A stretch of DNA of 64,000 bases from Cycloclasticus sp. symbiont of Poecilosclerida sp. M (GTDB taxonomy: Bacteria; Pseudomonadota; Gammaproteobacteria; Methylococcales; Cycloclasticaceae): NCBI GenBank assembly GCA_002101225.1, contig LWTN01000243.1, positions 25,093-89,092 of the forward strand, read 5' to 3'. The position numbers were made by a program, and so were the translations under genes. How positions within the stretch are numbered: position 1 is the first letter of the stretch; every line of letters starts with the position of its first letter. Under the pieces are notes generated by a model. The model ran no database searches. It worked only from the letters and a program-made list of their open reading frames with translations, and was not told the DNA's origin. Positions 27,274 to 37,260 of the stretch are shown one piece after another.

Positions 27274-28333
27274 TGCTCATTTGATGCTCGATAGCCCATT
27301 TAACGTGCTCTAAAATAATTGGGTGTTGGTCGTTTAATCGAGCTTTTAGGGCGTCTACTACTAATTGACTGTACGGTGCATTACCCAAACAGACGGCGAT
27401 GTTGCGTATCCAGCTGGTGTGTCCAATACGCCGAATGGCCGAGCCCTCGGTCTTCTTTAAAAAGGTCATTTCATCCCATTTAAATAGCTCAATCAGAGTG
27501 GCGGTATCAAGTTGATGGCGAGGCAAAAAGTCGGGCTCTTCTGTCAATGTGGCAAAGCGGTTCCAAGGGCAAACTTGCTGGCAGTCGTCGCAGCCATAAA
27601 CATGATTACCCATCAGTGGGCGCAATTCCTCAGGAATCGAGCCCTGTAGTTCGATGGTTAAGTACGAAATACAGCGCCTAGAATCAACGGTGTACGGCGC
27701 GACGATAGCGCCCGTCGGACAGATATCGATGCAATCATTGCACTGGCCACAATGCTCGGTAGCGGCCGAGTCAGTGGGTAAGGGTAAGTCGGTATACAGC
27801 TCACCGAGAAAAAACCAAGATCCTGCTGATTTGTTGATGAGGTTGCTGTGCTTGCCGATCCAACCAATGCCAGCTTTTTCAGCGAGCGCCTTTTCCATCA
27901 CCGGCGCGCTATCGACAAAGGCCCGATAGCCGAACTCTCCAATAGAACTTTGTATTTTGTCTGCTAAGCGCTGTAGCTTTTTCCTCATTACTTTATGGTA
28001 ATCGCGCCCCAGCGCGTAGCGAGAAATATACGCACTCGTGGGGTTTTCCATAACCTCATCGGTTTGCTCCATAGGTTCAGGTAAATAATCCATGCGGCAA
28101 GAGATAACACGAACGGTCCCCGCGATAAGTTGTTCGGGTCGTGTTCTTTTTTCTCCATGGTGTTGCATATACCCCATCTCACCGTGAAACCCCGCGTCTA
28201 ACCAATGGCTCAATTGCACCTCGGCTTCGGATAAATCGGTATTAGTAATACCAACTTGCTGGAAGCCTAGTTCAAGCCCCCAGTCTTTTATATCACTTGC
28301 GAGTTGTTGTAAATCAGTGCCGTCTTTGCTCAT
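27260..28333 (-). CDS. queG: Epoxyqueuosine reductase
   Basis: QueG reduces epoxyqueuosine to queuosine in tRNA, the last step of the pathway, using cobalamin and two 4Fe-4S clusters. The 357-residue product has the N-terminal DUF1730 region, two cluster motifs ([16 protein letters not shown] and [12 protein letters not shown]) and a C-terminal HEAT-like part. It is divergent from tsaE. In E. coli an nnr gene lies between queG and tsaE; none is present here. Confidence 0.95.
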   Translation of the reverse strand: MSKDGTDLQQLASDIKDWGLELGFQQVGITNTDLSEAEVQLSHWLDAGFHGEMGYMQHHGEKRTRPEQLIAGTVRVISCRMDYLPEPMEQTDEVMENPTSAYISRYALGRDYHKVMRKKLQRLADKIQSSIGEFGYRAFVDSAPVMEKALAEKAGIGWIGKHSNLINKSAGSWFFLGELYTDLPLPTDSAATEHCGQCNDCIDICPTGAIVAPYTVDSRRCISYLTIELQGSIPEELRPLMGNHVYGCDDCQQVCPWNRFATLTEEPDFLPRHQLDTATLIELFKWDEMTFLKKTEGSAIRRIGHTSWIRNIAVCLGNAPYSQLVVDALKARLNDQHPIILEHVKWAIEHQMSIKAL

Positions 28334-28388
28334 GTGGGGTAGGATACCCGAAAAGATTACTTAGGGATTTTACGGTTCACTAAATTAA

Positions 28389-28811
28389 ATGCGGATAAAA
28401 AACGAACAAAGCATGCTGGCGTTTGGTGGCCGTGTCGCGCGTACTATTATAGCGAGTGCTAAAAAGGGCGTAGTTGTCTATCTTTTGGGCGACCTAGGAG
28501 CAGGGAAAACAACGCTTGTAAGAGGTTTTTTACAAAGCTTAGGTCATAAGGGTGCTGTTAAAAGCCCGACCTATAATATTGTTGAGCCCTACTGCATTGA
28601 TGGACAACAGATTTATCACTTTGATTTATACCGTTTGAACGATGCGGAAGAGCTCGAATACATAGGCATAAGAGATTATTTAAATGCCGATAGCATTTGT
28701 TTAATTGAGTGGCCTGAAAAGGGGCGAGGGGTATTACCCAGTGCTGATTTGAGTATTCAGATAGATATTAAAGGTAATGAGCGAACAATATCCACTTCTC
28801 TAAGCTTGTGA
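28389..28811 (+). CDS. tsaE: tRNA threonylcarbamoyladenosine biosynthesis ATPase TsaE
   Basis: TsaE is the ATPase that assists TsaB/TsaD in making t6A37 of ANN-decoding tRNAs. The 140-residue protein has Walker A GDLGAGKTTLVRGF, then VKSPTYNIVEPY, IYHFDLYRL and LIEWPEKG, all diagnostic. It is the first gene of the tsaE-amiB-mutL-miaA-hfq-hflX block. Confidence 0.95.
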   Translation: MRIKNEQSMLAFGGRVARTIIASAKKGVVVYLLGDLGAGKTTLVRGFLQSLGHKGAVKSPTYNIVEPYCIDGQQIYHFDLYRLNDAEELEYIGIRDYLNADSICLIEWPEKGRGVLPSADLSIQIDIKGNERTISTSLSL

Positions 28812-28926
28812 CACGGTTATTCTCCGAGTTAAATAGTTAGATAAATTTGTTGACATACATATACTTATAGAATTATCCTCGAAAAAAATTTAGCTATGTT
28901 CTATTATAGTAATAGAAGAGGCTGAG

Positions 28927-30297
28927 ATGATGATGTCAATAAATGCTAAAAAACATATAAAAACAGGGCTGATGAGGCTGTCTGCACTCATTTTGCTTTT
29001 GAGTAGTCAGTTCGTGCTCGCTGCCCCTGCGAATATTGACTCCCTGCGGTTTTGGACAGCACCAGACCATACGCGGCTTGTATTCGGAACGTCATCCCCT
29101 GTTGAACACAAAATCTTTATGTTGGCTAACCCCGCGCGTTTAGTTATTGATATAGAAGATTCCGGTTTTAAAGCAGATATTCCCGCTTTCTCATCAAATC
29201 ATGCGCTGATTGACCGTGTAAGGCACGGCAAGCGTAATAAGGGTGGCTTGCGCGTAGTACTTGATTTAAAGCAAACGATTAAACCCAAGAGCTTTTTGTT
29301 AAAACCAAATTCGCAGTATGGCCACCGTTTGGTCGTTGACCTATTTCCCAAAAAACAAATTGTTATAGCTGAAACGCCTAAAAGCAATAGTGCTAATAAA
29401 AATACGCCGCCAAAAGTTGTGAAATCGACCAAAGCTGAGTCGACCAAGAAGAAGTGGGTGGTCGCAATTGATGCGGGGCATGGTGGAGAAGACCCGGGTG
29501 CAAAAGGGCATCGCGGGACTAAAGAAAAAGAGGTCGTTCTTTCAATCGCTAAAAAATTAGCGCAGCAAATTAACCAGCGAGACGACATGAAAGCTGTGCT
29601 TATCCGCTCTGGGGATTATTATGTTGGGCTGCGCCAGCGTATGGAAAAGGCGCGCCAAGCCCGTGCAGATCTTTTTATATCAATTCACGCGGACGCATTC
29701 AAAGACCAAAGGGCTAGAGGTTCTTCTGTCTATGTGCTATCTAACCGAGGTGCAAGTAGTGAAGCGGCGCGCTGGCTCGCAAAAGGCGAAAACGAGACCG
29801 ACTTGGTGGGTGGCGTAAGCTTGGATGATAAAAGCGATGTATTGGCGTCTGTATTACTAGATTTGTCTCAAAACGCAACGAAGGATTCAAGCGCTTCAAT
29901 TGCAGGCCATGTTCTTAGTAACTTAAAAAGTGTGGGCCACACGCATAAAAGGAAAGTCCAGCACGCTGGTTTTATCGTGCTTAAGTCGCCTGATATCCCG
30001 TCTATTTTGGTTGAAACAGCCTTTATTTCAAACAAAAATGAAGAGACTAAGCTACGCGACCCTAAGCACCAAACAAAAATTGCGAGGGCTATCCTAAAAG
30101 GAGTTAATAGTTACTTCTCCGGTCAAGCACCTTCCAGCGCAACGCTTGCACAAGTGCAAACGTATAAGATAAAAAAAGGCGATACCCTGTCAACCATAGC
30201 GCAACGTTATCAAGTTTCTATGCGGTCCATTAAAAAAGCTAACGCGATGAAAAGCAGTACTATCCGTTCAGGTCAAGTTATTCGAATACCGAGTTAG
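28927..30297 (+). CDS. amiB: N-acetylmuramoyl-L-alanine amidase with LysM domain
   Basis: This periplasmic enzyme splits septal peptidoglycan for daughter-cell separation. The 456-residue protein has a signal peptide (residues about 1-34), an AMIN domain (about 35-140) for septal targeting, and a Ser/Lys/Pro linker. The zinc-dependent Amidase_3 domain (IDAGHGGEDPGAKG, SIHADAF, VETAFISN) follows. It ends with one LysM (YKIKKGDTLSTIAQRYQVSM). Position before mutL matches E. coli amiB, which also has LysM. A TTGACA at 28850 is a possible -35 element. Confidence 0.93.
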   Translation: MMMSINAKKHIKTGLMRLSALILLLSSQFVLAAPANIDSLRFWTAPDHTRLVFGTSSPVEHKIFMLANPARLVIDIEDSGFKADIPAFSSNHALIDRVRHGKRNKGGLRVVLDLKQTIKPKSFLLKPNSQYGHRLVVDLFPKKQIVIAETPKSNSANKNTPPKVVKSTKAESTKKKWVVAIDAGHGGEDPGAKGHRGTKEKEVVLSIAKKLAQQINQRDDMKAVLIRSGDYYVGLRQRMEKARQARADLFISIHADAFKDQRARGSSVYVLSNRGASSEAARWLAKGENETDLVGGVSLDDKSDVLASVLLDLSQNATKDSSASIAGHVLSNLKSVGHTHKRKVQHAGFIVLKSPDIPSILVETAFISNKNEETKLRDPKHQTKIARAILKGVNSYFSGQAPSSATLAQVQTYKIKKGDTLSTIAQRYQVSMRSIKKANAMKSSTIRSGQVIRIPS

Positions 30298-30404
30298 TTA
30301 GCGACTTAATCTAGCTTTATCCGTTACAATATTCTTTGGACTAACGGCGCTTCCATTTGAAAGGTCGTTTGAATTTCAATCGATGTTTTGCGGAATGCAC
30401 GGCT

Positions 30405-32222
30405 ATGGCGATAAAGCAGTTACCCCCTCAATTAGTTAATCAGATAGCCGCCGGTGAAGTTATCGAGCGCCCTGCATCGGCACTGAAAGAGTTGATTGAA
30501 AACTCTTTAGATGCGGGTGCAACACAGGTAGATATTGAAATAGAGGAAGGGGGCGTTCGTTCAATTAAGGTGCGTGATAACGGTTCGGGCATATTAAAAG
30601 GCGATATTGCACTTGCATTATTAAGACACGCAACCAGCAAAATTGCCTCGTTAGGCGATTTGGAATCGGTGCTGAGCTTTGGTTTTCGTGGTGAAGCCTT
30701 ACCCAGTATGAGTTCTGTCTCACGGCTTGTCTTGACATCAAAAGTTGCGAGCGAAGACCATGCGTGGTCTGTACGGGGAGATGGTACAGAGGTCGATCTC
30801 GAGCCGATGCCAGCATCACACCCAGTGGGTACGACGGTTGAGCTAAGGGACCTTTTTTACAATACCCCCGCGCGTCGAAAGTTTCTAAAGACAGAAAAAA
30901 CGGAGTTCAGCCATATCGAAACGGTCGTAAAGCGTATGGCGCTTAGCCAATTCGGCGTGGGCTTTAGTCTAGCGCATAATAAGCGACGCATTTTTACATT
31001 AGACGCTGCCGAATCGTTGGCCGATAGAGAGCACCGTGTATCGATGCTGTGTGGCGAAAACTTTATTGGAAATGCCTTAGCAATTGATATAGAGGCAGCC
31101 GGTTTAAGCTTAACCGGTTGGCTCGGTTCACCCACGTATTCACGCTCGCAAGCTGACATGCAATTTTTTTATGTTAATGGGCGTTTAATTCGCGATAAGT
31201 TGATTAATCACGCCGTTCGATTGGCTTTTCAAGATGTGCTATTCCATGGGCGCCACCCAGTGTACGCCTTATACCTTACGATGGATCCCCGCTTAGTTGA
31301 TGTCAATGCACACCCTGCGAAACTCGAAGTGCGGTTTCGTGAGAGCAGAGCGGTACATGATTTTATTTTCCGACGTTTAAAACAAGTGTTAACCGACGTG
31401 CGGCCAGCCGTTCAGCAGACGTCGCCGTCTGTTCCGCAAGGCGGACTAACACAAGACGGGGAGTATAGGCCCAGTAATTTAGCCTATATTGATAGTCAGC
31501 AAGCTATTCCAATGCAGGTATCAGAAATAGCGCCTCGCTACCCTGTGGGCGGTGACCGGTCGGCTTACCAAAGTCAGTATTCTACTTCTCACGCGTCACA
31601 CGGTGCTGCCGATTTTTCAATACCGAAAGGCCAAGATGTTCCTCCTTTAGGCTACGCTATAGCGCACTTGCACAATACTTATATTTTGGCGGAATCTGTA
31701 GAAGGTTTGGTTATTGTCGATACACACGCCGCGCATGAACGAATTCTGTATGAAAAATTAAAACAGCAGAGCTCAGCCGGAAAACTCGCAGAGCAGCCGA
31801 TGTTGATTCCGCAAAAAATACACGTATCGAGCGCTGAAATGGCCATTTTTGAAGAACAGCAGCCTTTGTTGGCGGAGTTATCAATTGAGCTGAGTGCGGC
31901 AGGTCCAGAAACCTTGTTAGTCCGCTCTTTGCCGGTTTTATTGGCCACCCAGGACCCTGAGGAACTTATTCGAGATTTACTGCAAGATTTAGCGCAAACG
32001 GGCGCGAGCAAGGGTGTCGAAGAGGCGTGTAACGCCGTATTTTCAAGCATGGCTTGTCACGGTTCTGTTCGCGCAAATCGCCGCCTCACGATGGTCGAAA
32101 TGAATGCGTTATTACGCGATATTGAAACAACAGAAAACAGTGGTCAGTGTAATCACGGTCGTCCGACGTGGACATTGCTGAACGTAAAGCAGCTCGATGG
32201 CTTGTTTTTACGTGGGCAATAG
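30405..32222 (+). CDS. mutL: DNA mismatch repair protein MutL (endonuclease-type motif)
   Basis: MutL links MutS mismatch recognition to strand incision. The start at 30405 (MAIKQLPPQLVNQIAAGEVIERP) is the family start; the track start at 30357 adds an unrelated leader. The protein is 605 residues: GHKL ATPase (NSLDAGAT, DNGSGI, GFRGEAL) and a C-terminal dimerisation domain. The C-terminal domain has DTHAAHERILYE, which fits the endonuclease motif DxHA-x2-E-x4-E, plus ACHGSVRAN and CNHGRP, the other metal-binding motifs of nicking MutL. E. coli MutL lacks these. Confidence 0.96.
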   Translation: MAIKQLPPQLVNQIAAGEVIERPASALKELIENSLDAGATQVDIEIEEGGVRSIKVRDNGSGILKGDIALALLRHATSKIASLGDLESVLSFGFRGEALPSMSSVSRLVLTSKVASEDHAWSVRGDGTEVDLEPMPASHPVGTTVELRDLFYNTPARRKFLKTEKTEFSHIETVVKRMALSQFGVGFSLAHNKRRIFTLDAAESLADREHRVSMLCGENFIGNALAIDIEAAGLSLTGWLGSPTYSRSQADMQFFYVNGRLIRDKLINHAVRLAFQDVLFHGRHPVYALYLTMDPRLVDVNAHPAKLEVRFRESRAVHDFIFRRLKQVLTDVRPAVQQTSPSVPQGGLTQDGEYRPSNLAYIDSQQAIPMQVSEIAPRYPVGGDRSAYQSQYSTSHASHGAADFSIPKGQDVPPLGYAIAHLHNTYILAESVEGLVIVDTHAAHERILYEKLKQQSSAGKLAEQPMLIPQKIHVSSAEMAIFEEQQPLLAELSIELSAAGPETLLVRSLPVLLATQDPEELIRDLLQDLAQTGASKGVEEACNAVFSSMACHGSVRANRRLTMVEMNALLRDIETTENSGQCNHGRPTWTLLNVKQLDGLFLRGQ

Positions 32223-32243
32223 GGCCATCTGCACAATACGAAC

Positions 32244-33182
32244 TTGATTAAATCGAATAAACCACCCGTTGTATTGTTAATGGGGCCAACGGCTTCGGGC
32301 AAAACCGTATTAGGTATTGAGCTTGCAAAAGCTTTCGATGGAGAAGTAATAAGCGTTGATTCGGCGCTGGTGTATCGAGGTATGGATATTGGAACCGCAA
32401 AACCAAATTTGGCTGAACGTGACGGAGTCGAGCACCATTTAATTGACATACTAGACCCTGCAGAGACATTTTCTGCTGGGGAGTTTCGTCGTCAAGCGTT
32501 ACAACTTATTAATGAGATTACACGCCGAGGTAAATTGCCGATATTGGTCGGCGGTACGATGTTGTATTTTCATGTGTTGCAAGAAGGTTTAGCCGTATTG
32601 CCAGATGCAGATACAAGCATTCGCCAAGAAATAGAAGCTCAAGCAGAGGCAGAAGGCTGGGAGAGTGTGCACCGTCGGTTGAGTGAAGTTGACCCTGTTG
32701 CGGGCAAGCGTATCCACCCGCATGATACTCAGCGAATCCAGCGCGCGCTGGAAGTTTATTTGGTGTCTGGGTGTACCCAAACAGAATGGATTGAACAGCA
32801 AAAGGCATCAGAGCGGGAGTTTGAGGCGATAAAACTCGCAATTGCGCCGACTGAACGTTCAGAGCTACATAAGAAAATTGCCCAGCGTTTTGATCTGATG
32901 CTAGAGCAGGGTTTTATTGCAGAAGTCGAAGGCCTATATAGCCGTTCAGACCTTGACGCTTTTTTGCCATCAATGAGAGCGGTGGGTTACCGCCAAGCGT
33001 GGAGCTTTTTATCTGGAAACTATAATCAGGATGTTATGCGTGAGAAGGCGATTATTGCGACAAGGCAATTAGCAAAACGGCAATTCACTTGGTTAAGGGG
33101 TCAAGAAGATACCACATGGCTTCAGTCCGAAGACCCGCAAGCATTTGATAAAGCACGTAATAAAATAAAAAATTACCCCTAA
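32244..33182 (+). CDS. miaA: tRNA dimethylallyltransferase
   Basis: MiaA adds the isopentenyl group to A37 of tRNAs reading UNN codons. The 312-residue product has the P-loop LMGPTASGKT, then SVDSALVYRGMDIGTAKP, HHLIDILDP and VGGTMLYFHVL, and a C-terminal FTWLRGQ. The only reasonable start is a TTG at 32244, 21 bases after mutL; no ATG is available upstream in frame. hfq follows after 156 bases. Confidence 0.94.
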   Translation: MIKSNKPPVVLLMGPTASGKTVLGIELAKAFDGEVISVDSALVYRGMDIGTAKPNLAERDGVEHHLIDILDPAETFSAGEFRRQALQLINEITRRGKLPILVGGTMLYFHVLQEGLAVLPDADTSIRQEIEAQAEAEGWESVHRRLSEVDPVAGKRIHPHDTQRIQRALEVYLVSGCTQTEWIEQQKASEREFEAIKLAIAPTERSELHKKIAQRFDLMLEQGFIAEVEGLYSRSDLDAFLPSMRAVGYRQAWSFLSGNYNQDVMREKAIIATRQLAKRQFTWLRGQEDTTWLQSEDPQAFDKARNKIKNYP

Positions 33183-33338
33183 TGGCTTGAAAAATTGTGA
33201 GATAGTCACCATAACCAGTTTAACAGGCGGGCAGTTGTCACGTTAAACTACGCCTAAGCGGTGTGTTTGCATCGCAAATTACGTATGAAAATGTTGAAGA
33301 TAACGGGTTTTCGTTAATAATAATAAAAGGAGCAAGGC

Positions 33339-33572
33339 ATGTCAAAGAGCCATAATTTACAAGATTCGTTTTTAAATACACTTAGAAAAGAACACGTACC
33401 GGTCGCCATTTTTTTGGTCAACGGCATTAAACTACAAGGGCAGATTGATTCATTCGATCAGTATGTCGTTATTCTTAAAAATGCGGTCAACCAAATGGTC
33501 TACAAACACGCCATTTCAACCGTTGTGCCATCACGTGGTGTTAGCACACCACGCGCAGACGCTGAGGAATAA
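33339..33572 (+). CDS. hfq: RNA chaperone Hfq
   Basis: Hfq forms a hexameric Sm ring that pairs small RNAs with mRNAs. The 77-residue protein has the Sm1 motif ([29 protein letters not shown]) and the Sm2 [12 protein letters not shown]. It has only a short acidic tail (about 12 residues), shorter than in E. coli. AAGGAGCAAGGC precedes the ATG. The miaA-hfq-hflX order is conserved. Confidence 0.97.
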   Translation: MSKSHNLQDSFLNTLRKEHVPVAIFLVNGIKLQGQIDSFDQYVVILKNAVNQMVYKHAISTVVPSRGVSTPRADAEE

Positions 33573-33600
33573 TTCTTTATGGTAGGCAGATGATTTATTA

Positions 33601-34863
33601 ATGGAGTTATTTGAACGCCCTGCTTTTGGTGAGAGAGCCGTCGTTGTTCATCTGTCTATCAATCATAGTTTCGAGCAAGAAGCGCTTGACGAGTTTGTGC
33701 AACTCGTTGAATCAGCAGGCGTTGAAGCGGTCACAACGATAACGGGTTCGCGTAAATCACCTGATGCCAGATTTTTCATAGGCAAGGGTAAACTCGAAGA
33801 AGTTCTAGGTGTTTTAAAAGCCGAGTGTGCTGATGTTGTGTTGTTTAATCATATACTTAGCCCAAGCCAGCAGCGCAATTTAGAAAAAGAACTCGAGGTG
33901 CGTGTTTTAGATCGATCTAGCCTAATTTTAGATATCTTCGCCCAACGGGCCCAGTCGTTTGAAGGTAAGTTGCAAGTCGAGCTGGCTCAGTTGCAACACT
34001 TATCCACGCGTCTAATTCGTGGTTGGACTCACTTAGAGCGTCAAAAAGGGGGTATCGGTCTACGTGGCCCAGGTGAAACCCAGCTCGAAACCGATAGACG
34101 TTTAATTGCACAGCGTATTCGGCAAATCAAAGCGCGTTTAGTAAAAGTGAGTAAGCAACGTGACCAAGGCAGGCGAAGCAGAAAACGTGCAGATGTGCCG
34201 ACGGTTTCTTTAGTTGGCTATACCAACGCAGGAAAATCAACGTTGTTTAATGCCCTAACGCAGGCAAATATTTACGCAGCGGATCAACTCTTTGCGACAC
34301 TCGATCCAACGTTAAGGCAAGTTAAATTGCCCGATTATGGAGAGCTAGTTATCGCCGATACAGTTGGTTTTATCCAAGATTTGCCGCACGAGCTGGTCGT
34401 AGCGTTTCGATCAACTCTGCAAGAAACAATAGAAGCTGACTTGTTGCTACACGTTGTCGATGCAAGCAGTTCGAATAGAAATGAACAGATTCATGAGGTA
34501 AACAAAGTTTTACGTGCAATCGGTGCGGATAAAATTCCGCATATCATGGTGTATAACAAAATTGATTTGCTGCCGTCTGTTGAACCCCGTATTGTTAAAG
34601 ATGCAGTAGGTGAAATACAAGCTGTTTGGTTATCGGCTGAAAAAAAATTAGGCTTGGCAGAATTATTGAGCAGCCTTGCGACGAGTTGTCACCAAGAAAC
34701 ATCAAAACGCTGGGTAACGCTCAAGTCAAGCCAAGGCAAGTTAAGGGCTGAACTATTTTCAGCGGGTGAAGTCGTAAGTGAGGTCATTCAAGAAAATGGA
34801 GATTTTAAGATAGTGGTCAACCTATCGGATAGATATGCGCATTTATTGGATGAAGTGCAGTGA
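33601..34863 (+). CDS. hflX: Ribosome-associated GTPase HflX
   Basis: HflX splits stalled 70S ribosomes and binds the 50S subunit. The 420-residue protein has the N-terminal HflX domain, the Gly-rich GGIGLRGPGETQLETDRR linker helix, then the G domain: GYTNAGKSTLFN, DTVGFIQDLP and YNKIDLL. It lies 28 bases after hfq and 106 before hflK. Confidence 0.96.
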   Translation: MELFERPAFGERAVVVHLSINHSFEQEALDEFVQLVESAGVEAVTTITGSRKSPDARFFIGKGKLEEVLGVLKAECADVVLFNHILSPSQQRNLEKELEVRVLDRSSLILDIFAQRAQSFEGKLQVELAQLQHLSTRLIRGWTHLERQKGGIGLRGPGETQLETDRRLIAQRIRQIKARLVKVSKQRDQGRRSRKRADVPTVSLVGYTNAGKSTLFNALTQANIYAADQLFATLDPTLRQVKLPDYGELVIADTVGFIQDLPHELVVAFRSTLQETIEADLLLHVVDASSSNRNEQIHEVNKVLRAIGADKIPHIMVYNKIDLLPSVEPRIVKDAVGEIQAVWLSAEKKLGLAELLSSLATSCHQETSKRWVTLKSSQGKLRAELFSAGEVVSEVIQENGDFKIVVNLSDRYAHLLDEVQ

Positions 34864-34969
34864 TTTTTAATTTTTTTGTTTATCGCTATAGCCTTTTCTA
34901 GCTTGCGAAAAAATGCTTATCACCCTAAAATTACGTTTTAAATTGAGTTAAATTTCAAAAGAGGTTTTT

Positions 34970-36178
34970 ATGTCCTGGGACGAATCAGATAAAGATAAAG
35001 ATAAAGGCAAGAAAAAAGATCCGTGGAGTGGTCGCAAGCAAGAACAAAGGCCGCCAGATCTTGATGAAATGGTGCGAGCTATGCAGGAGAAACTCAGCGT
35101 TTTATTTGGCGGCGGCGCAAAAAACAGCAAGAACAATGGTTCATCAACACCCAGTGGCTCGTCAGGCATGAGGTTAGGGTTTTTGCTGATTGCTGCTTTA
35201 ACACTTTGGGCAGCCTCAGGTATTTACATCGTTGATGAGGGTAATCGAGGTGTTATTTTACGCTTTGGTGAGTACCTAGAAACAACGATGCCGGGCCCAC
35301 ATTGGCGTTTACCGCGTCCGATCGATACCACTACCATCATTAATATCGATCAACAACGTTTTGTTGAAATCGGTTATCGTTCTGGCCGAGGTCAGCAGGC
35401 TGCAAGTGGAGTGAGCAAAGAAGCCTTAATGTTGACAGAAGATGAAAACATTATCGACGTACGTTTGGCCGTGCAATACAGGATTAAAGACGCGCAGGAC
35501 TATATGTTTAATGTACGTGCGCCAGAAATGAGCCTGAAGTTAGCGACTGAAAGTGCCTTAAGAGCGGTTATCGGCAAAAGTAAAATGGACTTTGTACTGA
35601 CTGAAGGGCGAAGTGACGTGGTCGCAAAAACGCGTTCAGAATTGCAAACCATGTTAGACGACTATGGTACGGGCATCGAAGTCACCTCAGTCAACTTAGT
35701 TGAAGCGCAGCCACCAGAAGAAGTTCAGGGTGCATTTTCTGACGCAATTAAAGCGAGGGAAGATGAGCAACGGTATATCAACGAGGCACAAGCTTATTCA
35801 AACGAAGTTATCCCTAAAGCACGGGGTGCAGCGTCTAGAATCGTGCAAAAAGCAGAAGCTTATGACTCTCGTGTTAGAGCTGAAGCCTCAGGTGATGCAT
35901 CGCGATTCACCCAGTTGTTAAAAGAATATGAAGCGGCGCCTGTAGTGACGCGTAAGCGGCTTTACTTAGAAACCATGGAAAGTGTTTTGGGTAACAGTAA
36001 TAAAGTCTTAATGGATGTAAAGGGGGGTAATAATTTAATGTACCTACCGATAGACAAATTAATTAACAAGTCCAAGACGGGCGGTGTTTCAACAGAGAGT
36101 GTTCCAGTTGAGCCTGTGCAGCAAGCTGGACAGTCGCCTACAAGCGACACTAGAGGTAGAGATGGGAGGAGAATATAA
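34970..36178 (+). CDS. hflK: FtsH protease modulator HflK
   Basis: HflK forms the SPFH-type HflKC cage around FtsH at the inner membrane and restrains its proteolysis. The 402-residue product has a Gly/Lys/Pro-rich cytoplasmic N-terminus, one membrane segment (residues about 67-85), then a periplasmic SPFH domain and a coiled coil (ARGAASRIVQKAEAYDSRV). Its TAA overlaps the hflC ATG in a TAATG junction, so the pair is translationally coupled. Confidence 0.95.
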   Translation: MSWDESDKDKDKGKKKDPWSGRKQEQRPPDLDEMVRAMQEKLSVLFGGGAKNSKNNGSSTPSGSSGMRLGFLLIAALTLWAASGIYIVDEGNRGVILRFGEYLETTMPGPHWRLPRPIDTTTIINIDQQRFVEIGYRSGRGQQAASGVSKEALMLTEDENIIDVRLAVQYRIKDAQDYMFNVRAPEMSLKLATESALRAVIGKSKMDFVLTEGRSDVVAKTRSELQTMLDDYGTGIEVTSVNLVEAQPPEEVQGAFSDAIKAREDEQRYINEAQAYSNEVIPKARGAASRIVQKAEAYDSRVRAEASGDASRFTQLLKEYEAAPVVTRKRLYLETMESVLGNSNKVLMDVKGGNNLMYLPIDKLINKSKTGGVSTESVPVEPVQQAGQSPTSDTRGRDGRRI

Positions 36179-37047
36179 TGATTAAGATACATCCAGCAAT
36201 GATATTAGGGTTAGTCGTTACGTTGTTTATTGGTTCCATGTCTGTTTTCATGGTCGATGAACGTGAAAAAGCAATTGTCTTCCGTTTGGGTGAGATTGTT
36301 AGAAGTGACCTTGCGCCAGGCTTGTACTTCAAGTTTCCATTTATCAATAATGTACGTAAATATGACGGTAGAATTCAAACCTTGGATTCAGCACCAGAAC
36401 GCTTTTTAACCAATGAAAAGAAAAACGTGATTGTCGATACCTACGTGAAATGGAGAATATCTGACGTGGGTAATTACTATCGTTCTGTGGGTGGTGACCC
36501 GCGTCAAGTCGATACGCGTCTTAACCAATTTGTAAAAGATGAGATTCGTGCGGCCTTTAGTAAGCAGACTATTAAACAGCTAATTTCAGTCGGGCGTGAT
36601 GAAATCCGTGTTGGGCTGGTCGAAAACACCGATAAGCTTGGCAAAGCCTTGGGTATTGATATTATCGACGTGCGGATTAAGCGCATTGATTTACCGAGTG
36701 AGGTGAGCGCATCAGTTTTTAGGCGTATGGAGTCTGAAAGAGAACGTGTTGCGCGTGATTTTCGTTCGCGGGGCAAAGAAGCGGCTGAAAAAATTCGCGC
36801 CGATGCCGACAAGCAATCTGAAATCATTTTGGCTGATGCGTATAACGAATCGCAGCAACGCAGAGGTGCAGGTGATGCGGTTGCAGCAAAAACGTATGCG
36901 ACGGCTTACAAGAGAAACAAAGAGTTTTTTGCTTTTTATCGGAGTTTGAACGCGTACCGTAAGAGTATGGGGAAGAACAACGACATTATTGTTTTAGAAC
37001 CCGACTCCGATTTCTTCAAGTACTTTAAAAGTGAGCGTGGTCGGTAG
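36178..37047 (+). CDS. hflC: FtsH protease modulator HflC
   Basis: HflC is the HflK partner. The 289-residue product has an N-terminal membrane anchor (residues about 7-25), the SPFH/Band 7 domain (DEREKAIVFRLGEI, PGLYFKFPFINNV), the IDVRIKRIDLPSEVSASVFRRMESERERVARDFRS region and a C-terminal part. It follows hflK with a one-base overlap. Confidence 0.96.
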   Translation: MIKIHPAMILGLVVTLFIGSMSVFMVDEREKAIVFRLGEIVRSDLAPGLYFKFPFINNVRKYDGRIQTLDSAPERFLTNEKKNVIVDTYVKWRISDVGNYYRSVGGDPRQVDTRLNQFVKDEIRAAFSKQTIKQLISVGRDEIRVGLVENTDKLGKALGIDIIDVRIKRIDLPSEVSASVFRRMESERERVARDFRSRGKEAAEKIRADADKQSEIILADAYNESQQRRGAGDAVAAKTYATAYKRNKEFFAFYRSLNAYRKSMGKNNDIIVLEPDSDFFKYFKSERGR

Positions 37048-37071
37048 GGTAATAAAGTTAAGTAGACACAG

Positions 37072-37260
37072 GTGGTGTGGAGTGATTTATTTGCAGCGAT
37101 TGCCTTAGTGCTTGTCATTGAGGGTTTGTTGCCGTTTATCAGCCCAAGCTCAATGCGTGAAAACTATAAGCGAATCACAGAAATGAACGACCAAACCATT
37201 CGTATGGCAGGCCTTGTCAGTATGATAGGCGGTGTTTTATTATTAACTTGGGTGCGATAA
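37072..37260 (+). CDS. yjeT: DUF2065 small membrane protein (YjeT-like)
   Basis: This 62-residue protein has two hydrophobic segments (LFAAIALVLVIEGLLPFI and MAGLVSMIGGVLLLTWV) around a short polar loop, the DUF2065 pattern. It occupies the hflC-yjeT-purA position known from E. coli. Start is one of two consecutive GTG codons (37072 or 37075). Function is unknown; position suggests a link to HflKC or the membrane. Confidence 0.88.
   Translation: MVWSDLFAAIALVLVIEGLLPFISPSSMRENYKRITEMNDQTIRMAGLVSMIGGVLLLTWVR

Noticed and set aside
31679-32050. Minus-strand ORF of 123 aa
   Set aside because: Shadow of the mutL C-terminal domain.
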